64,000 nucleotides of DNA, taken from NCBI GenBank assembly GCA_019916065.1, contig CM034241.1, forward strand, positions 3,479,062-3,543,061, read 5' to 3'. Below, piece after piece: positions 13,341 through 23,157 of this stretch. The notes below the pieces were generated by a model. The model saw only the letters and a program-made list of their open reading frames with translations. It searched no databases and was not told the DNA's origin. Every line of letters starts with the position of its first letter. Within the stretch, counting starts at the first letter, position 1. Both the position numbers and the translations under genes were made by a program. This DNA comes from Vitellaria paradoxa. Taxonomy: Eukaryota; Streptophyta; Magnoliopsida; Ericales; Sapotaceae.

Positions 13341-13394
13341 GATTAATAACACTTGAAAATTTTCGAATCACCCAAACCAATCAACCAATCAAAA

Positions 13395-14245
13395 AAATAA
13401 CGAACACAAGATTGGTAACGAAGAAACCCTTTACCAACAAGTAAAGGTAAAACTCCGGGTCCAATTTCGGAGACCACCCAAACTTCCACTATATAATTAG
13501 GTTACAAGTACCCACTCGAAATCTCTACGACTCCTCGCACGACTTCTTTCAAGCACTTACTCGAACCCTCGACACACCTAGACCAAGTGGAAATAAACTT
13601 TCTAACTCCTTAGAAAGTGAACAGACTTAACCAAGAATCATATAAATAAGAGAAAGAGCTATAAGCTCACAAGGAAAAATTCTCTCTCTCACAAGACTCT
13701 ATAATATGCCCCTCTCGTTCCTTCTTGTATATTAAGCTTGGGTACATATATATAGACTTACACATCCTATTCCAAGCAAAATCCTATTTTAATTAGGACT
13801 CAAATAAATAAGCAAAATTCTATTCTAATTAGGACTCAAATATACAAGCAGATTTCCTAAACGGAAATAAAATCTTCTATAACTCGAACCATCAGTTTCC
13901 CTGCGTGCTCCCTGCGAGGTCTACTGCCAAAAGGTCGAACCTGCGTACATGCTGCGGGCTCCCGGCGCCATGTGGCACAGCCGCGCGCTCCCTGCGTACT
14001 GCCTGTGAGGTACACTGGATTTTTACGCGTGTGTTTCCTAATCTTTGCAGTCTTCTTCTTTATTCCTAATTGGACTTGGATTGCAATATTGCGGTTATGA
14101 TCTTTTGGAAACTTGTCCATTATGAAAAATCTTCAATTTAGGAAATATGCAAATCTTCATCTTTCTTCAATTTAGAAAACATTCAAATTTGCCACATTTA
14201 ATTTAAGATTTTGTATGGATTTGCCACTAAAAAACCTTACAACAC
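13395..14245. repeat. GC-richer island, possibly a decayed solo LTR
   Basis: Unlike its AT-rich surroundings, this segment has mixed composition, a TATA-like ACATATATATAGAC (13744-13757), two near-repeats of the word CTATTYTAATTAGGACTCAAATA (about 13783 and 13821), a GC-rich core with repeated CTCCCTGCG words (13905-14010), and an end in TTACAACA. Solo LTRs often look like this. I could not find a convincing TG start with matching target duplication, so the call is tentative. No protein-coding content. Confidence 0.3.
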
Positions 14246-14299
14246 TCAATATTTGAGTTCTTTTTATAAATCTATATTATTTATCTATCTATCTTTAAT

Positions 14300-14870
14300 A
14301 TTAAAAGAATGTACTTTCTCTCTTCTTTTATTTGTCACTCCAATTTTACACGACTTGCCATTTTATTTTTCCCTTTTTATATAATTTTGAATTATTTTTT
14401 AAATTTATTCATTCCCTTTTCTTTTTTCTTTTTTTTTTTTCATTCACAGAACTTTTGTTTATTTATCCTCCATTAATAAAACAATACAACTTTAATTTTT
14501 TCTTTTACTTGTAAAAGTATTAAAATTGTGGCATATATTTTAATAAATGTAAAAAAACTCATGATTTGAGAGATCCACTTGTTTGTGTGTCGAAAAAAGA
14601 TTCACTTACTTTTAAATTTCATATAAATAAATTCATGGGTTTTAAAAGTGAATCCAGTTGCTTATAAGTTGAATATAGTTGTAAATTTTATATATTTCAA
14701 ATACATTAGTGATTAAATTAAAAACACAAATCAAAAAATGAAAATATTTTGTTTAAAAACGCAAAAAAAATGTATATCTTTCATATCTTAAATTTAAAAA
14801 TACAAAAAAAAAATTAAGCTTGGGAATAATCTATTTTTAGAAAATTTTCTAATTATAATTTTTAATTGAT
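14300..14870. repeat. Diverged dispersed repeat, copy 3 of 3
   Basis: Third copy of the repeat at 12030-12600, with TTTTGAATTATTTTTTAA, ATATTTCAAATACATTAGT and ACAAAAAAAAAATTAAGCTT in the same order. Its left end (ATCTTTAATATTAAAAGAA) is reminiscent of Helitron starts, but no 3' hairpin-CTRR end was found. Confidence 0.4.
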
Positions 14871-15073
14871 TAATGTAATTAAGATTAATTGTATTTCTAA
14901 CTAAATGCAAAATGAGTCAAGAATTAAAAAAAATGTATATTAAAATTAACAAAGAGTTTAAAACAAAAAAGAGATAAGGTCAATTAAGAAAGTTTATGAT
15001 TTAATATATATTCTAGAGCAAATCTTATTTTTTAGTATTGAATCGAATAGCATCGAAATTTGGTAAAATATAA

Positions 15074-15410
15074 GGTGACATTTGGTTTATTTTTGTGTTT
15101 TCTATTTTCTGTTTTTGCTTTATGCGTTAAAAATCTCAAAATGAAGAAACAGAAAATGCATTATTTTCTTTATTTTGAGATTTTCCTTGTTTTTTGTTTA
15201 AAACTCTCAAAACGACTTTTTATCATTTTTTATTTCATGTGTAAACTCATTCTCAGTTTTCGAAAATAAATTTTGAAAATACAAGTAACCAAATAAATTT
15301 TGACTTGTTTTCCTTATTTTTAAAAGTATAAAATGAAAAATGAGATGAAAACTAGAAAATAGAAAATAAAAACAGAGAACAGAAAATAAAAAAATAAACC
15401 AAATGACCCC
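15074..15410. repeat. MITE family 1, copy B (best-preserved)
   Basis: A 337-bp element. Its ends GGTGACATTTGGTTTATTTTT and AAATAAACCAAATGACCCC are inverted repeats, flanked by TAA on both sides (15071-15073, 15411-15413). It has an internal inverted repeat around ATCTCAAAATGAAG and TTTATTTTGAGATTTTCC. Terminal repeats plus a TAA/TTA duplication fit Tourist-like PIF/Harbinger MITEs. Confidence 0.65.
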
Positions 15411-16544
15411 TAAATTTTTAGTAAGTATATGTAAATATGATCAATCTATCAAATACAAATAAAAATATAAATATAAAAAAAATCACTCTTAATTATCTTA
15501 TGAAATTATGTAATTTTGTTGAAATATTTTGTAAAGTATTTAAAATTTATGTATTATTTATAAAAAATATTATTTAATTTCCTACCTCACACGAGTTAAC
15601 AGTAATAAATTAATATAAATTTGTAGAAATTATAGTTTCACAACTCGTATAGTAAGTAAAAAATTTAAATCTTGCAAAGATTTAGAAGTAGACTCATTAT
15701 TTTATAAAAGAAAAATGAGAGAGAGATACAGGGAGAGGGAACCGAGTACAATTTTCAAAGGGGGCTTTCGTGGCAATAATTGGCATTGCAAGACCTTCCG
15801 ATGGCTTGCCTTACCGTTTACTTACATGCCCTCTCGGTCATCAAATGCGGCTGCCCACAGGATCACAGCAAAACCACCACCACCACCACAGCAAGGAGCC
15901 TCTCAATTTGGGTTCAAACTTTGTTTATTATTATTGCTGTTATTGTTTTTTTTTTTTTTTTTTTTTGCCATCCATTTTCTCTTTATTCATGCCTGCTTCG
16001 TTTCAGGGGTGTAAAACTGCAAATCGTGTTTTTGTTGGGTCTTGTCTTTAAATTTATAATTAGTTTTAATACGTATCTATATTTAAGTATATATTTAATA
16101 AACATATTAAATAATTAGTTTATTTTAAAATTAAATCAAATCTTATTAATTTTAAATTAACCTATTTATATCGTATCAAATTTATGATTATTTTAATTAA
16201 TTTTATATTTTTTGTCGATAATAACGATTTGATATTTGAACCATACACTTTTTAATATTATCATTCTTACTTGAATTTTCTTGCACCTTAGACTAAAAAA
16301 GAAAATTAATAATAATAATAACCAAAATGAATTATAACTACACGTCTGAAATAGCTGTTATCAGTTTAAGATATTTTTACATTATATATATATATATATA
16401 TATAATAGTATTTTCCTCAAGGAATAATATAATTACTAAAATAGCTGTTATCAGTTTAAGAATTTGGGTATGAAAATGCTTCAAATTGGCAATGGAAAAA
16501 TAAGACTTCCGCGTTTCAAATCCTGACCCAACTTTTATACAAAC
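15411..16544. other. Intergenic DNA left of the copia insertion, no gene seen
   Basis: Contains a higher-complexity stretch (15740-15920) with a CCA-repeat run, a long T run (15947-15966) and an (AT)n microsatellite near 16383-16402. Overlapping short open frames in several frames across 15715-16118 show no family resemblance. Confidence 0.5.
16540..16544. repeat. Target site duplication CAAAC, left of copia element
   Basis: Identical CAAAC is found at 19676-19680, immediately after the right LTR. Confidence 0.9.
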
Positions 16545-16780
16545 TGTTAAGTTTGGTATTATATATAGTTAGTATTATATTTAGAATCTTGTAATTTATG
16601 GATTCCTTATTATGTATCATACCATAATTAGGATTACTATCCATATCATACTAGGATTAGGGTTATTGTCCTATCCATATCATACTAGGATTAGGGTTAT
16701 TGTCCCGCTTATATAAGGGACCTTGTATCTTGTATTCAACACACATCAATAAACAAGAATTCTTTTCTTTTCTTCTAACA
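16545..16780 (+). repeat. 5' LTR of the copia element
   Basis: 236 bp, TGTTAAG...TTCTAACA. It contains a TATA box (TATATAAG, 16710-16717), an AATAAA signal (16748-16753) that would act in the 3' copy, and a perfect 34-bp tandem duplication (16637-16670, 16671-16704). It differs from the 3' LTR at one position by eye (C versus T in the CAACAYACATC stretch). Confidence 0.92.
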
Positions 16781-16793
16781 TGGTATCAGAGCC
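16781..16793 (+). other. Copia primer-binding site (initiator tRNA-Met type)
   Basis: TGGTATCAGAGCC starts at the first base after the 5' LTR. This is the standard plant copia site complementary to the 3' end of initiator tRNA-Met, and it primes minus-strand DNA synthesis. Confidence 0.9.
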
Positions 16794-16869
16794 TTCGCTC
16801 TAATTCTTTTCAAATTTTTTTTCAGCCATTATTTTCTAGAAAATTTTGGTATTTTTTTTTTTTTTTTTG

Positions 16870-17229
16870 CGTGATTTACAGACGTTCTTGTCTGTTTTGC
16901 TTCTATCATCCGTCATCTTGCGGTTATTCAGAGATCTCCATATATCATCGGGTTGCTCTTTCAGAGACGAACCTAACACCATCAACCAGAAGCCGAAACA
17001 AGTCTCCACGCGCTCTCACGCGCCGCCTGAAGACTGCCTGATGATTGCCCGTGATTTTCAGAAGTTCTTGTTTCTTTCGCTTCTGTTCGTCTTCGTCTTG
17101 CAGTTATTCGAGGATATATATATATCATCGGGTCCCTCTCTCAGAGACGAACCTACCACCGTCAACCGGCCCCAAAACGAAGCCCGCACGCGCCCTCACG
17201 CGCCGCTTGAATTCCGCGCGTGATCTCAC
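16870..17229 (+). repeat. Imperfect 180-bp tandem duplication in the copia leader
   Basis: Unit 1 begins CGTGATTTACAGACGTTC at 16870 and unit 2 begins CGTGATTTTCAGAAGTTC at 17050, a period of exactly 180 at the starts. Shared words include ATATATCATCGGGT, TCAGAGACGAACCTA and CTCACGCGCCGC. The units have diverged noticeably while the LTRs have not, so the duplication predates this insertion. Confidence 0.7.
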
Positions 17230-17438
17230 GCGCCGCTGCCAGATCCAGACCGGTTCATCCCGAACCGGTTTCAGTTCGCCCTTTGGGCCGGTTCACTCAT
17301 CTTCCGTCAGCTTTTCAGCCGGTTCAGACCGGTTCCTGACCTTTTTCGGCGTTCCGGACACACTGGTGATCTCCGTTTTGTCCCATTCTTCTCTGTTTTT
17401 CATCTACTGTTTGTTGTGCCCTTTTGAAAGCTACCTCT

Positions 17439-18506
17439 ATGGACCGCTCCGACAACATTACGTCCCTTTCTGTCATTCTCGATGGGACCAATTATGTTTT
17501 GTGGGCCCAAGCCCTTTCTGGTTTTATCAAGGGCCGTCGTTTATGGCGTATTATCTCTGGTTCTCAGACAAAACCTATTCAGAAAGACAATGAGGATCAA
17601 TCAGCCTTTGATGATCGTCTTGACGATTGGGAAAGCAAGAATTACCAGATTGTTACCTGGTTTCGTGCTACTACTGTTCCTTCCATTAGTCTTCAATTTG
17701 GCCGCTTCCATGATGATGCTCAGTATCCTTCTCCGGCTAAGGCTATTTGGGATTTCTTAAAGGATCGTTATCAGACCACTGGTCATGCCCATCAATATCA
17801 GCTACTTCAGAATCTACACCGTATGCGTCAAGAGCCTGGGCAGTCCATCAATGACTTCCTCTCTCACATGTCCTCTGTTTGGGATCAGCTTGCCTTATGT
17901 GAACCCACCTGGAAAGATTTTGAGGATGCTCAATTGTACACTGTCCACCGCAATCATCAACGACTGTTGCTCTTCCTTATGGCTCTTCATGACACCTTTG
18001 AGTCGGTTCGTGCCTCGTTGCTCCATCGCATGCCACTACCCACTCTTGAACAGGCTATTTCAGAACTTTTGTCTGAAGAAACCCGTCTTGGCCTCAAAAC
18101 CAAGACGTTGGACTCAGTTCTTGCTACGACACCGTCCTCTGTTCCAGATGCCGCCCTTGTCATATCTCACACTCGCTCTTCTGGATCATCAGCTTCTCAC
18201 TCCTGCATCTACTGTCAAAACAGGGGTCTACCACATACTCATTCATTTGAGCACTGTCCAGTTCGTAAGTGTTTGACTTGTCACAAAACAGCTCCTGGTC
18301 ATTTTCAGCGTGACTGTCCCAAGGCTTCCTCCTCCAAGGCTCATTTCAAAAGAGGATCTTCTACGTCCTCAGCCAAATCTTCTGGCTCCCGTACCACTGC
18401 TGCTGTTGCTTCAGACGGATCCTCATCTTCTGATCCATCATTTTCTATGACTGATGTGGAATCCATCATTCAGCAAGTTCTTGCCAAAACTGGTACATCT
18501 CCATAG
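17439..18506 (+). CDS. Copia gag-like nucleocapsid protein (UBN2/retrotran_gag family), 355 aa
   Basis: Begins at the ATG at 17439 (MDRSDNITSLSVILDGTNY); the frame is open slightly upstream but has no ATG there. The first 220 residues show the copia gag pattern: LDGTNYVLWAQALSGFIKGR, then AKAIWDFLKDRYQ, MRQEPGQSINDFLSHMSSVW, LPTLEQAISELLSEE. A cysteine-histidine cluster follows, with a CLTCHKTAPGHFQRDC nucleic-acid-binding knuckle. The end is a Ser-rich tail and VLAKTGTSP before TAG. In an intact element this frame would run on into protease; here it stops at the junction with foreign sequence. Gag forms the virus-like particle that packages the RNA. Confidence 0.85.
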   Translation: MDRSDNITSLSVILDGTNYVLWAQALSGFIKGRRLWRIISGSQTKPIQKDNEDQSAFDDRLDDWESKNYQIVTWFRATTVPSISLQFGRFHDDAQYPSPAKAIWDFLKDRYQTTGHAHQYQLLQNLHRMRQEPGQSINDFLSHMSSVWDQLALCEPTWKDFEDAQLYTVHRNHQRLLLFLMALHDTFESVRASLLHRMPLPTLEQAISELLSEETRLGLKTKTLDSVLATTPSSVPDAALVISHTRSSGSSASHSCIYCQNRGLPHTHSFEHCPVRKCLTCHKTAPGHFQRDCPKASSSKAHFKRGSSTSSAKSSGSRTTAAVASDGSSSSDPSFSMTDVESIIQQVLAKTGTSP

Positions 18507-18655
18507 AACTTGTTCTGCGAGAGGTTCAATACAACAGTGGTGCCCTTCACATTCAAATTAATGTTGGGTAGAGTACCAGTGAAGTTATTGACGGAAACAT
18601 CGAGTAAACTCAATTCAGGCATTGACCACAATATGTCAGGAAGATTACCCCAGAT
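18505..18655 (-). pseudogene. Captured fragment of a leucine-rich-repeat receptor-like gene
   Basis: On the minus strand the frame reads LPDILWSMPELSLLDVS then VNNFTGTLPNI and VVLNLSQNKFYGDV. This matches the LRR consensus LxxLxLxxNxFxGxLP with two repeats and resembles the ectodomain of plant LRR receptor-like kinases. It has nothing to do with copia coding sequence and sits exactly where protease, integrase and most of RT have been lost. It is antisense to the element's transcript. The donor gene is not in this window. Boundaries are approximate, to within about 10 bp. Confidence 0.75.
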
Positions 18656-19426
18656 TCTCACACTCGCTCTTCTGATTGTAAGACTGCTTCTACCCCGATT
18701 GATACACAGCTCCGTCTCACTCCTCTTGATGGTACACCTTTATCTGATGCGACTTTATATCGTCAACTTGTTGGTAGCCTTGTTTATCTTACTGTCACTC
18801 GCCCTGATATTGCTTATGCTGTCCATATTGTTAGTCAGTTCATGGCTGCTCCACGGTCTCATCATTTTACTGCGTTACTCCGCATTCTTCGCTATATCAA
18901 GGGCACTATGTTTCATGGTCTTTATTACTCAGCACATTCTCCACTTGAGTTACATGCCTTTTCTGATGCTGACTGGGCTGGTGATCCAACTGATCGTCGC
19001 TCCACTACAGGGTTTTGTTTCTTTCTAGGGACCTCTCTCATAGCCTGGCGTAGTAAGAAACAAACCCTCACTGCTCGCTCTAGTACTGAAGCTGAGTACC
19101 GTGCTCTCGCTGATACTACTCAAGAGCTCCTTTGGCTTAGGTGGCTCCTTACTGATATGGGTGTCCCTCATTCTACAGGCACTCCATTATATTGTGACAA
19201 TCAAAGTGCTATTCAGATTGCTCACAATGATGTTTTTCATGATCGCACCAAACACATTGAAATAGATTGTCACTTTATTCGTCAACATGTCAGACAAGGC
19301 TCTGTTCGTCTTATTTCTGTATCTTCAGCGAATCAAATTGCAGATCTCTTCACAAAGGCTCATCCTCCTGGCCGCTTTTCTGAATTAATCGCCAAACTCA
19401 AGTTGATTCCTGCGTTACCACCTTGA
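18656..19426 (+). pseudogene. Copia reverse transcriptase C-terminus plus RNase H (remnant of pol)
   Basis: An open frame from the junction to TGA at 19424-19426, without its own start codon. It reads the RT end (LYRQLVGSLVYLTVTRPDIA, HIVSQFM) followed by copia RNase H (FSDADWAGD, SSTEAEYRALA, YCDNQSAIQIA, RTKHIEIDCHFIR, SVSSANQIADLFTK). The catalytic Asp-Glu-Asp residues are present. Because upstream pol is deleted and replaced, this segment is translated only if read through from other frames, and it is probably not functional. Confidence 0.85.
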
Positions 19427-19430
19427 GTTT

Positions 19431-19439
19431 GAGGGGGGG
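19431..19439 (+). other. Copia polypurine tract
   Basis: GAGGGGGGG ends immediately before the TG of the 3' LTR and would prime plus-strand synthesis. Confidence 0.8.
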
Positions 19440-19675
19440 TGTTAAGTTTGGTATTATATATAGTTAGTATTATATTTAGAATCTTGTAATTTATGGATTC
19501 CTTATTATGTATCATACCATAATTAGGATTACTATCCATATCATACTAGGATTAGGGTTATTGTCCTATCCATATCATACTAGGATTAGGGTTATTGTCC
19601 CGCTTATATAAGGGACCTTGTATCTTGTATTCAACATACATCAATAAACAAGAATTCTTTTCTTTTCTTCTAACA
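19440..19675 (+). repeat. 3' LTR of the copia element
   Basis: 236 bp, identical to the 5' LTR except one C/T difference by eye. It carries the same TATA box (19605-19612), AATAAA (19643-19648) and 34-bp tandem duplication (19532-19565, 19566-19599). It is followed by the CAAAC duplication. Confidence 0.92.
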
Positions 19676-20082
19676 CAAACACGCACGCGCATGCATATAT
19701 CTACATGCATGCAAATTGCAAACAACCTGTGATAGTTTCATTCATTGCTTTTTTTAGGTCAACCATGTCCAATTACGCTGCACGGATTGCCTAACCGACT
19801 TGAAATTAAAAAAAAAAAAAAAAAAAAAAAAACTCAACAGTCTGACCATTGAAATGCAAGCTTTCGTTATCGTAAAATTCAATTAAAGTTTGCATGAGAT
19901 CAAAAGTCAAAATATCCATCACTAACCTAATAGTCTTGTCTTTATACACGTGTGTGTGTGTATATAGATATGTATATGAGCAAAACAAGCACCGTCCAGC
20001 CCAGTAGATTATTTAATATCTAACATTAAAGGTTTATCAAGTTTAAAGTTTAAAACAATGTATTTAAATCCTAACTTACTAA

Positions 20083-20350
20083 GGGTTTATTTTGAACTCA
20101 TTTTCTCTTTTACGCTTTTGAAAACAAAGAAAATGTTTAAAACACATTTGGTCACTTGTATTCTTAAAATTTATTTTAAAAAATAAAAAATGGGCTTACT
20201 CGTAAAAACGAAAAATAACAAAAAGTTATTTTAAGTATTTTTAATCCAAAATAAGAAATATTTCTAAATAATAAAAATAGAATATTTTCTATTTCTTTAT
20301 TTTAGGATTTTTAAAACACAAAATGAAAACAGAAAACAAAAAAAATACAA
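20083..20350. repeat. MITE family 1, truncated copy
   Basis: Starts GGGTTTATTTTGAACTC after TAA (20080-20082) and carries the family interior (AAACACATTTGGTCACTTGTA, ATTTATTTTAAAAAATAAAAA). It breaks off where the next copy begins, so it looks like one copy inserted at the end of, or recombined with, another. Confidence 0.45.
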
Positions 20351-20351
20351 A

Positions 20352-20676
20352 TTCATTTGGTTTGTTTTTCTATTTTTTATTTTCTGTTTTTGTTTTTTAT
20401 TTCCTATTTTTAAATCATTTTTCATTTTATACTTTTTAAAATAAGGAAAACAGTTTAAAACTCATTTGATTATTTGTATTTTCAAAATTTATTTTTGAAA
20501 ACAGAAAATGAGTTTACGCATGAAATGAAAAATTTCAAAAAGTCGTTTTGAGAGTTTTTAACAAAAAAATAAGAAAAATATCTAAATAAAAAAAATAAAG
20601 TATATTCTGTTTTCTCGTTTAAGATTTTTAATATATAAAATAAAAATAGAAAACAGAAAAGTATATCAAACGCCAC
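20352..20676. repeat. MITE family 1, copy C
   Basis: Begins TTCATTTGGTTTGTTTTTC and ends TATATCAAACGCCAC followed by TTA (20677-20679). The interior matches copies at 15074 and 22830. The short minus-strand frame inside is repeat translation. Confidence 0.55.
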
Positions 20677-22829
20677 TTAAACTAAATGTCACTTAAATTT
20701 TTGAGCTAAGTTTAAGGAACCTGATTACTTTACGCAATTTTAATCTTATCGATCTAAATTTCAATCGTGTTAAACAAATTGTAAAAATTGTATCTAAATT
20801 TAATTTTATTTCATAACGAGTCGAATTAAACACGAATTGAGGTCAAATTATTTACTTCATTCAATGATCTAACTCAATATTAGACATAGAGGGTGGAGGT
20901 GGGATATATAGGATGACTATTATACCATTAAAGTTACAAAACCCTTGTAACATTAATAGGTCTTGAAAGAATGTCAAAAAGTTTGTAATTAGGAGCAAAA
21001 ATGCTTAAATAAATTAATGTCAAAAAGTTTGTAATTAGAAGCAAAAATGCTTAAATATATTACAATTTTCCAAAGTTAACTTACACGTTTCTTTTTTTGA
21101 CAATCAGCTTACACGTTTCTTGAAAGGTACTAAAAGATAAAAAAAAAAAAAAAAAAGTTTAGGTTTCCTTAAATATCACTAATTTGTTTTAATATTTTAA
21201 ATGAAATGAGATCCTTAAGAGGATGACCATTTCTTTTTTTTTTTTTTTGTGTAAATTAAATGAACTGCACCTCCTTCCATGGAAAAAAAAAAAAAAAAAG
21301 AGGAAGAAGTCAATTTCTTCTGGTTGATACCATGATTTATATATATATATATATATATATGTATAAGTATGTGTGTGTGTGCATGCATAGGATAAAAAAT
21401 GAGAACGCAGTCGTTGAACTATCATTCTCGTTACATGAATTTAATTTTGAACTATCATTTTCTTTTTTCACAAGAATAGATGTGTAACTTTGTAAGTGAA
21501 CAATAATTTTTTTTAGGTTGTGACAAAAAATTGTGTAAATTAATTAATTAATGGGCGTGCAATGACATCTTTTTGAGATTATTTAATTAATTAAACCTAC
21601 ATGATGAAATCATCTCAACTAAAATAATTAGAGGTGGTTGTGAATATTTTTAATCCTGAGAAATGATGTCATCTAACAAAACCAAATCCTAACTTAGGTA
21701 TTTTCCATAATTAAATGCCACCTAATATATATATATATATATATATATATGCAGATCTCGTCTAGAAGGTCATGGTATAAACAGGATTTAATTCTTTATT
21801 TTGTTTAGTTTCATTAGTTGGTAAGGTCCTCTTGTTGACATATAGAAATTTAAGTGAGAGGAATAAGTTAAACTTTTTTAATATTTTGACAAGATAAAAT
21901 AGTATTTTTTATAATTTAAGGAATTAATATACACTATATTTGTTGTTAATATAAATACTTGTTGACATATAGAAATAAATGGGTGGGATTAATATAAAAA
22001 TGTTAAGCCAAAAGTCTCAAAAACTTTTTTTTTTTTTTTTTTTTTGGCCTTTTCGAACCCAAACCAAGAACAAAAAAATGAAAAAAAGAGGGAACTGCAG
22101 AGAGGCAACCGCCGCACTTATATTTCTAATTATGGTTCTATTTGGAATACTAAAAATTATAAAAAAATTTTAACTTTTTTAATTATATAATTTTTTATTT
22201 TTATCAATTTTTAATTTATGTAATTTTGTTTTAATTCTTATCAGTTTTTTTTCTAAATTTTTTTAGACTTTTTTAGCAACACTACAAACATCAAACTTTC
22301 TCCGAGTTAGAAATTTTTTTCCTTGTTTTTTTTTTTTTTTTTTTTTTTTTTGGTTTTTTGGGGGGCACTTTCTGGTGCTCCAAATGGGCATTGTATTAAA
22401 AAACTAGGTATAATAATGGCAGATTTTGTTTACTTTTGTGTAGTTTTGGAAGTTTCTAATTTTGGGAAGTTGTAATGGTCAAACAACTTCGAATTGTTCA
22501 AATCTAAAAGAAAACAGTGGTGTAAATTAACTGGTCAAAGCCAAATACGTAATGGGCAAATAGCCATGGGAAAATTGAATAACCTTCTCAAGGGCAATTT
22601 TCAAAAGTTAAATGGGGTTTCTTTCAATGAGCGTGCTTGAGAAGTCAACTTTCTTAGCAGTTGTTCGAGCACAGATGGCAAGATTTTCTTTTTTTTTGGT
22701 TTATAATTTTTTAACTGAATAATAACTCATTTTATTAAATTAATTATAAATTTCGTGAAAAAACTTTCTATTTAAGCAAAAATCAAAAGGCTGAATAATG
22801 TGTCCGATAAACTTAAAAAAAAAAACTTA

Positions 22830-23157
22830 GGTAACATTTGGTGAACTTTTCTATTTTCTGTTTTTTATTTTTGTTTAATGTGTTAAAAATCTCAAAACGA
22901 GAAAACAGAAAATACTCTATTTTTCTTATTTTGAGATTTTTCTCATTTTTTGTTAAAAACTCTCAAAATAATTTTTTGTCATTTTTCATTTTATGTGTAA
23001 AGTTATTTTTTGTTTTCGACAGCAAAGTTTAAAAACACAAGTAACCAATTACGTTTTAACCTGTTTTCTTTTTTTCAAAAACATAAAATAAAAAATAAAT
23101 TCAAAACAGAAAATGAAAAACAAAAACAAAAAATAAAAAAATAAACCAAACGAGCCC
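22830..23157. repeat. MITE family 1, copy D
   Basis: A 328-bp element, GGTAACATTTGGTGAAC to AATAAACCAAACGAGCCC, flanked by TTA on both sides (22827-22829, 23158-23160). The interior is nearly colinear with the copy at 15074. Confidence 0.65.

Larger units (their letters stand above)
10111..15073. other. Long AT-rich intergenic region without a recognisable gene
   Basis: About 5 kb with (AT)n microsatellites near 11143-11160 and 11539-11570, long T and A runs, three diverged copies of one repeat and one GC-richer island (listed separately). The open frames here are short and biased by base composition; none resembles a protein family. Confidence 0.6.
16545..19675 (+). mobile_element. Complete non-autonomous Ty1/copia LTR retrotransposon (3131 bp) with a captured gene fragment
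   Basis: Two 236-bp LTRs (16545-16780 and 19440-19675) start TG and end CA, and CAAAC is duplicated at 16540-16544 and 19676-19680. The primer-binding site TGGTATCAGAGCC follows the left LTR directly, and a purine tract precedes the right LTR. The order inside is leader with a 180-bp duplication, intact gag, about 150 bp of foreign LRR-gene sequence in antisense, then the end of reverse transcriptase and RNase H. Protease, integrase and most of RT are absent, so mobility would need enzymes supplied by a relative. By eye the LTRs differ at one base, so the insertion is recent. Confidence 0.93.

Noticed and set aside
14280..14345. Helitron-like start (ATCTTTAATATTAAAAGAA)
   Set aside because: No 3' hairpin with CTRR end and no helicase sequence found nearby.
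15715..16118. Three overlapping open frames near 15.7-16.1 kb
   Set aside because: They overlap in all three frames, are rich in Phe from a T run, and show no family pattern.
18510..19028. A 172-aa plus-strand open frame crossing the LRR fragment and the RT region
   Set aside because: It is a shadow frame: the real reading is antisense LRR on the left and copia RT/RNase H in another frame on the right.
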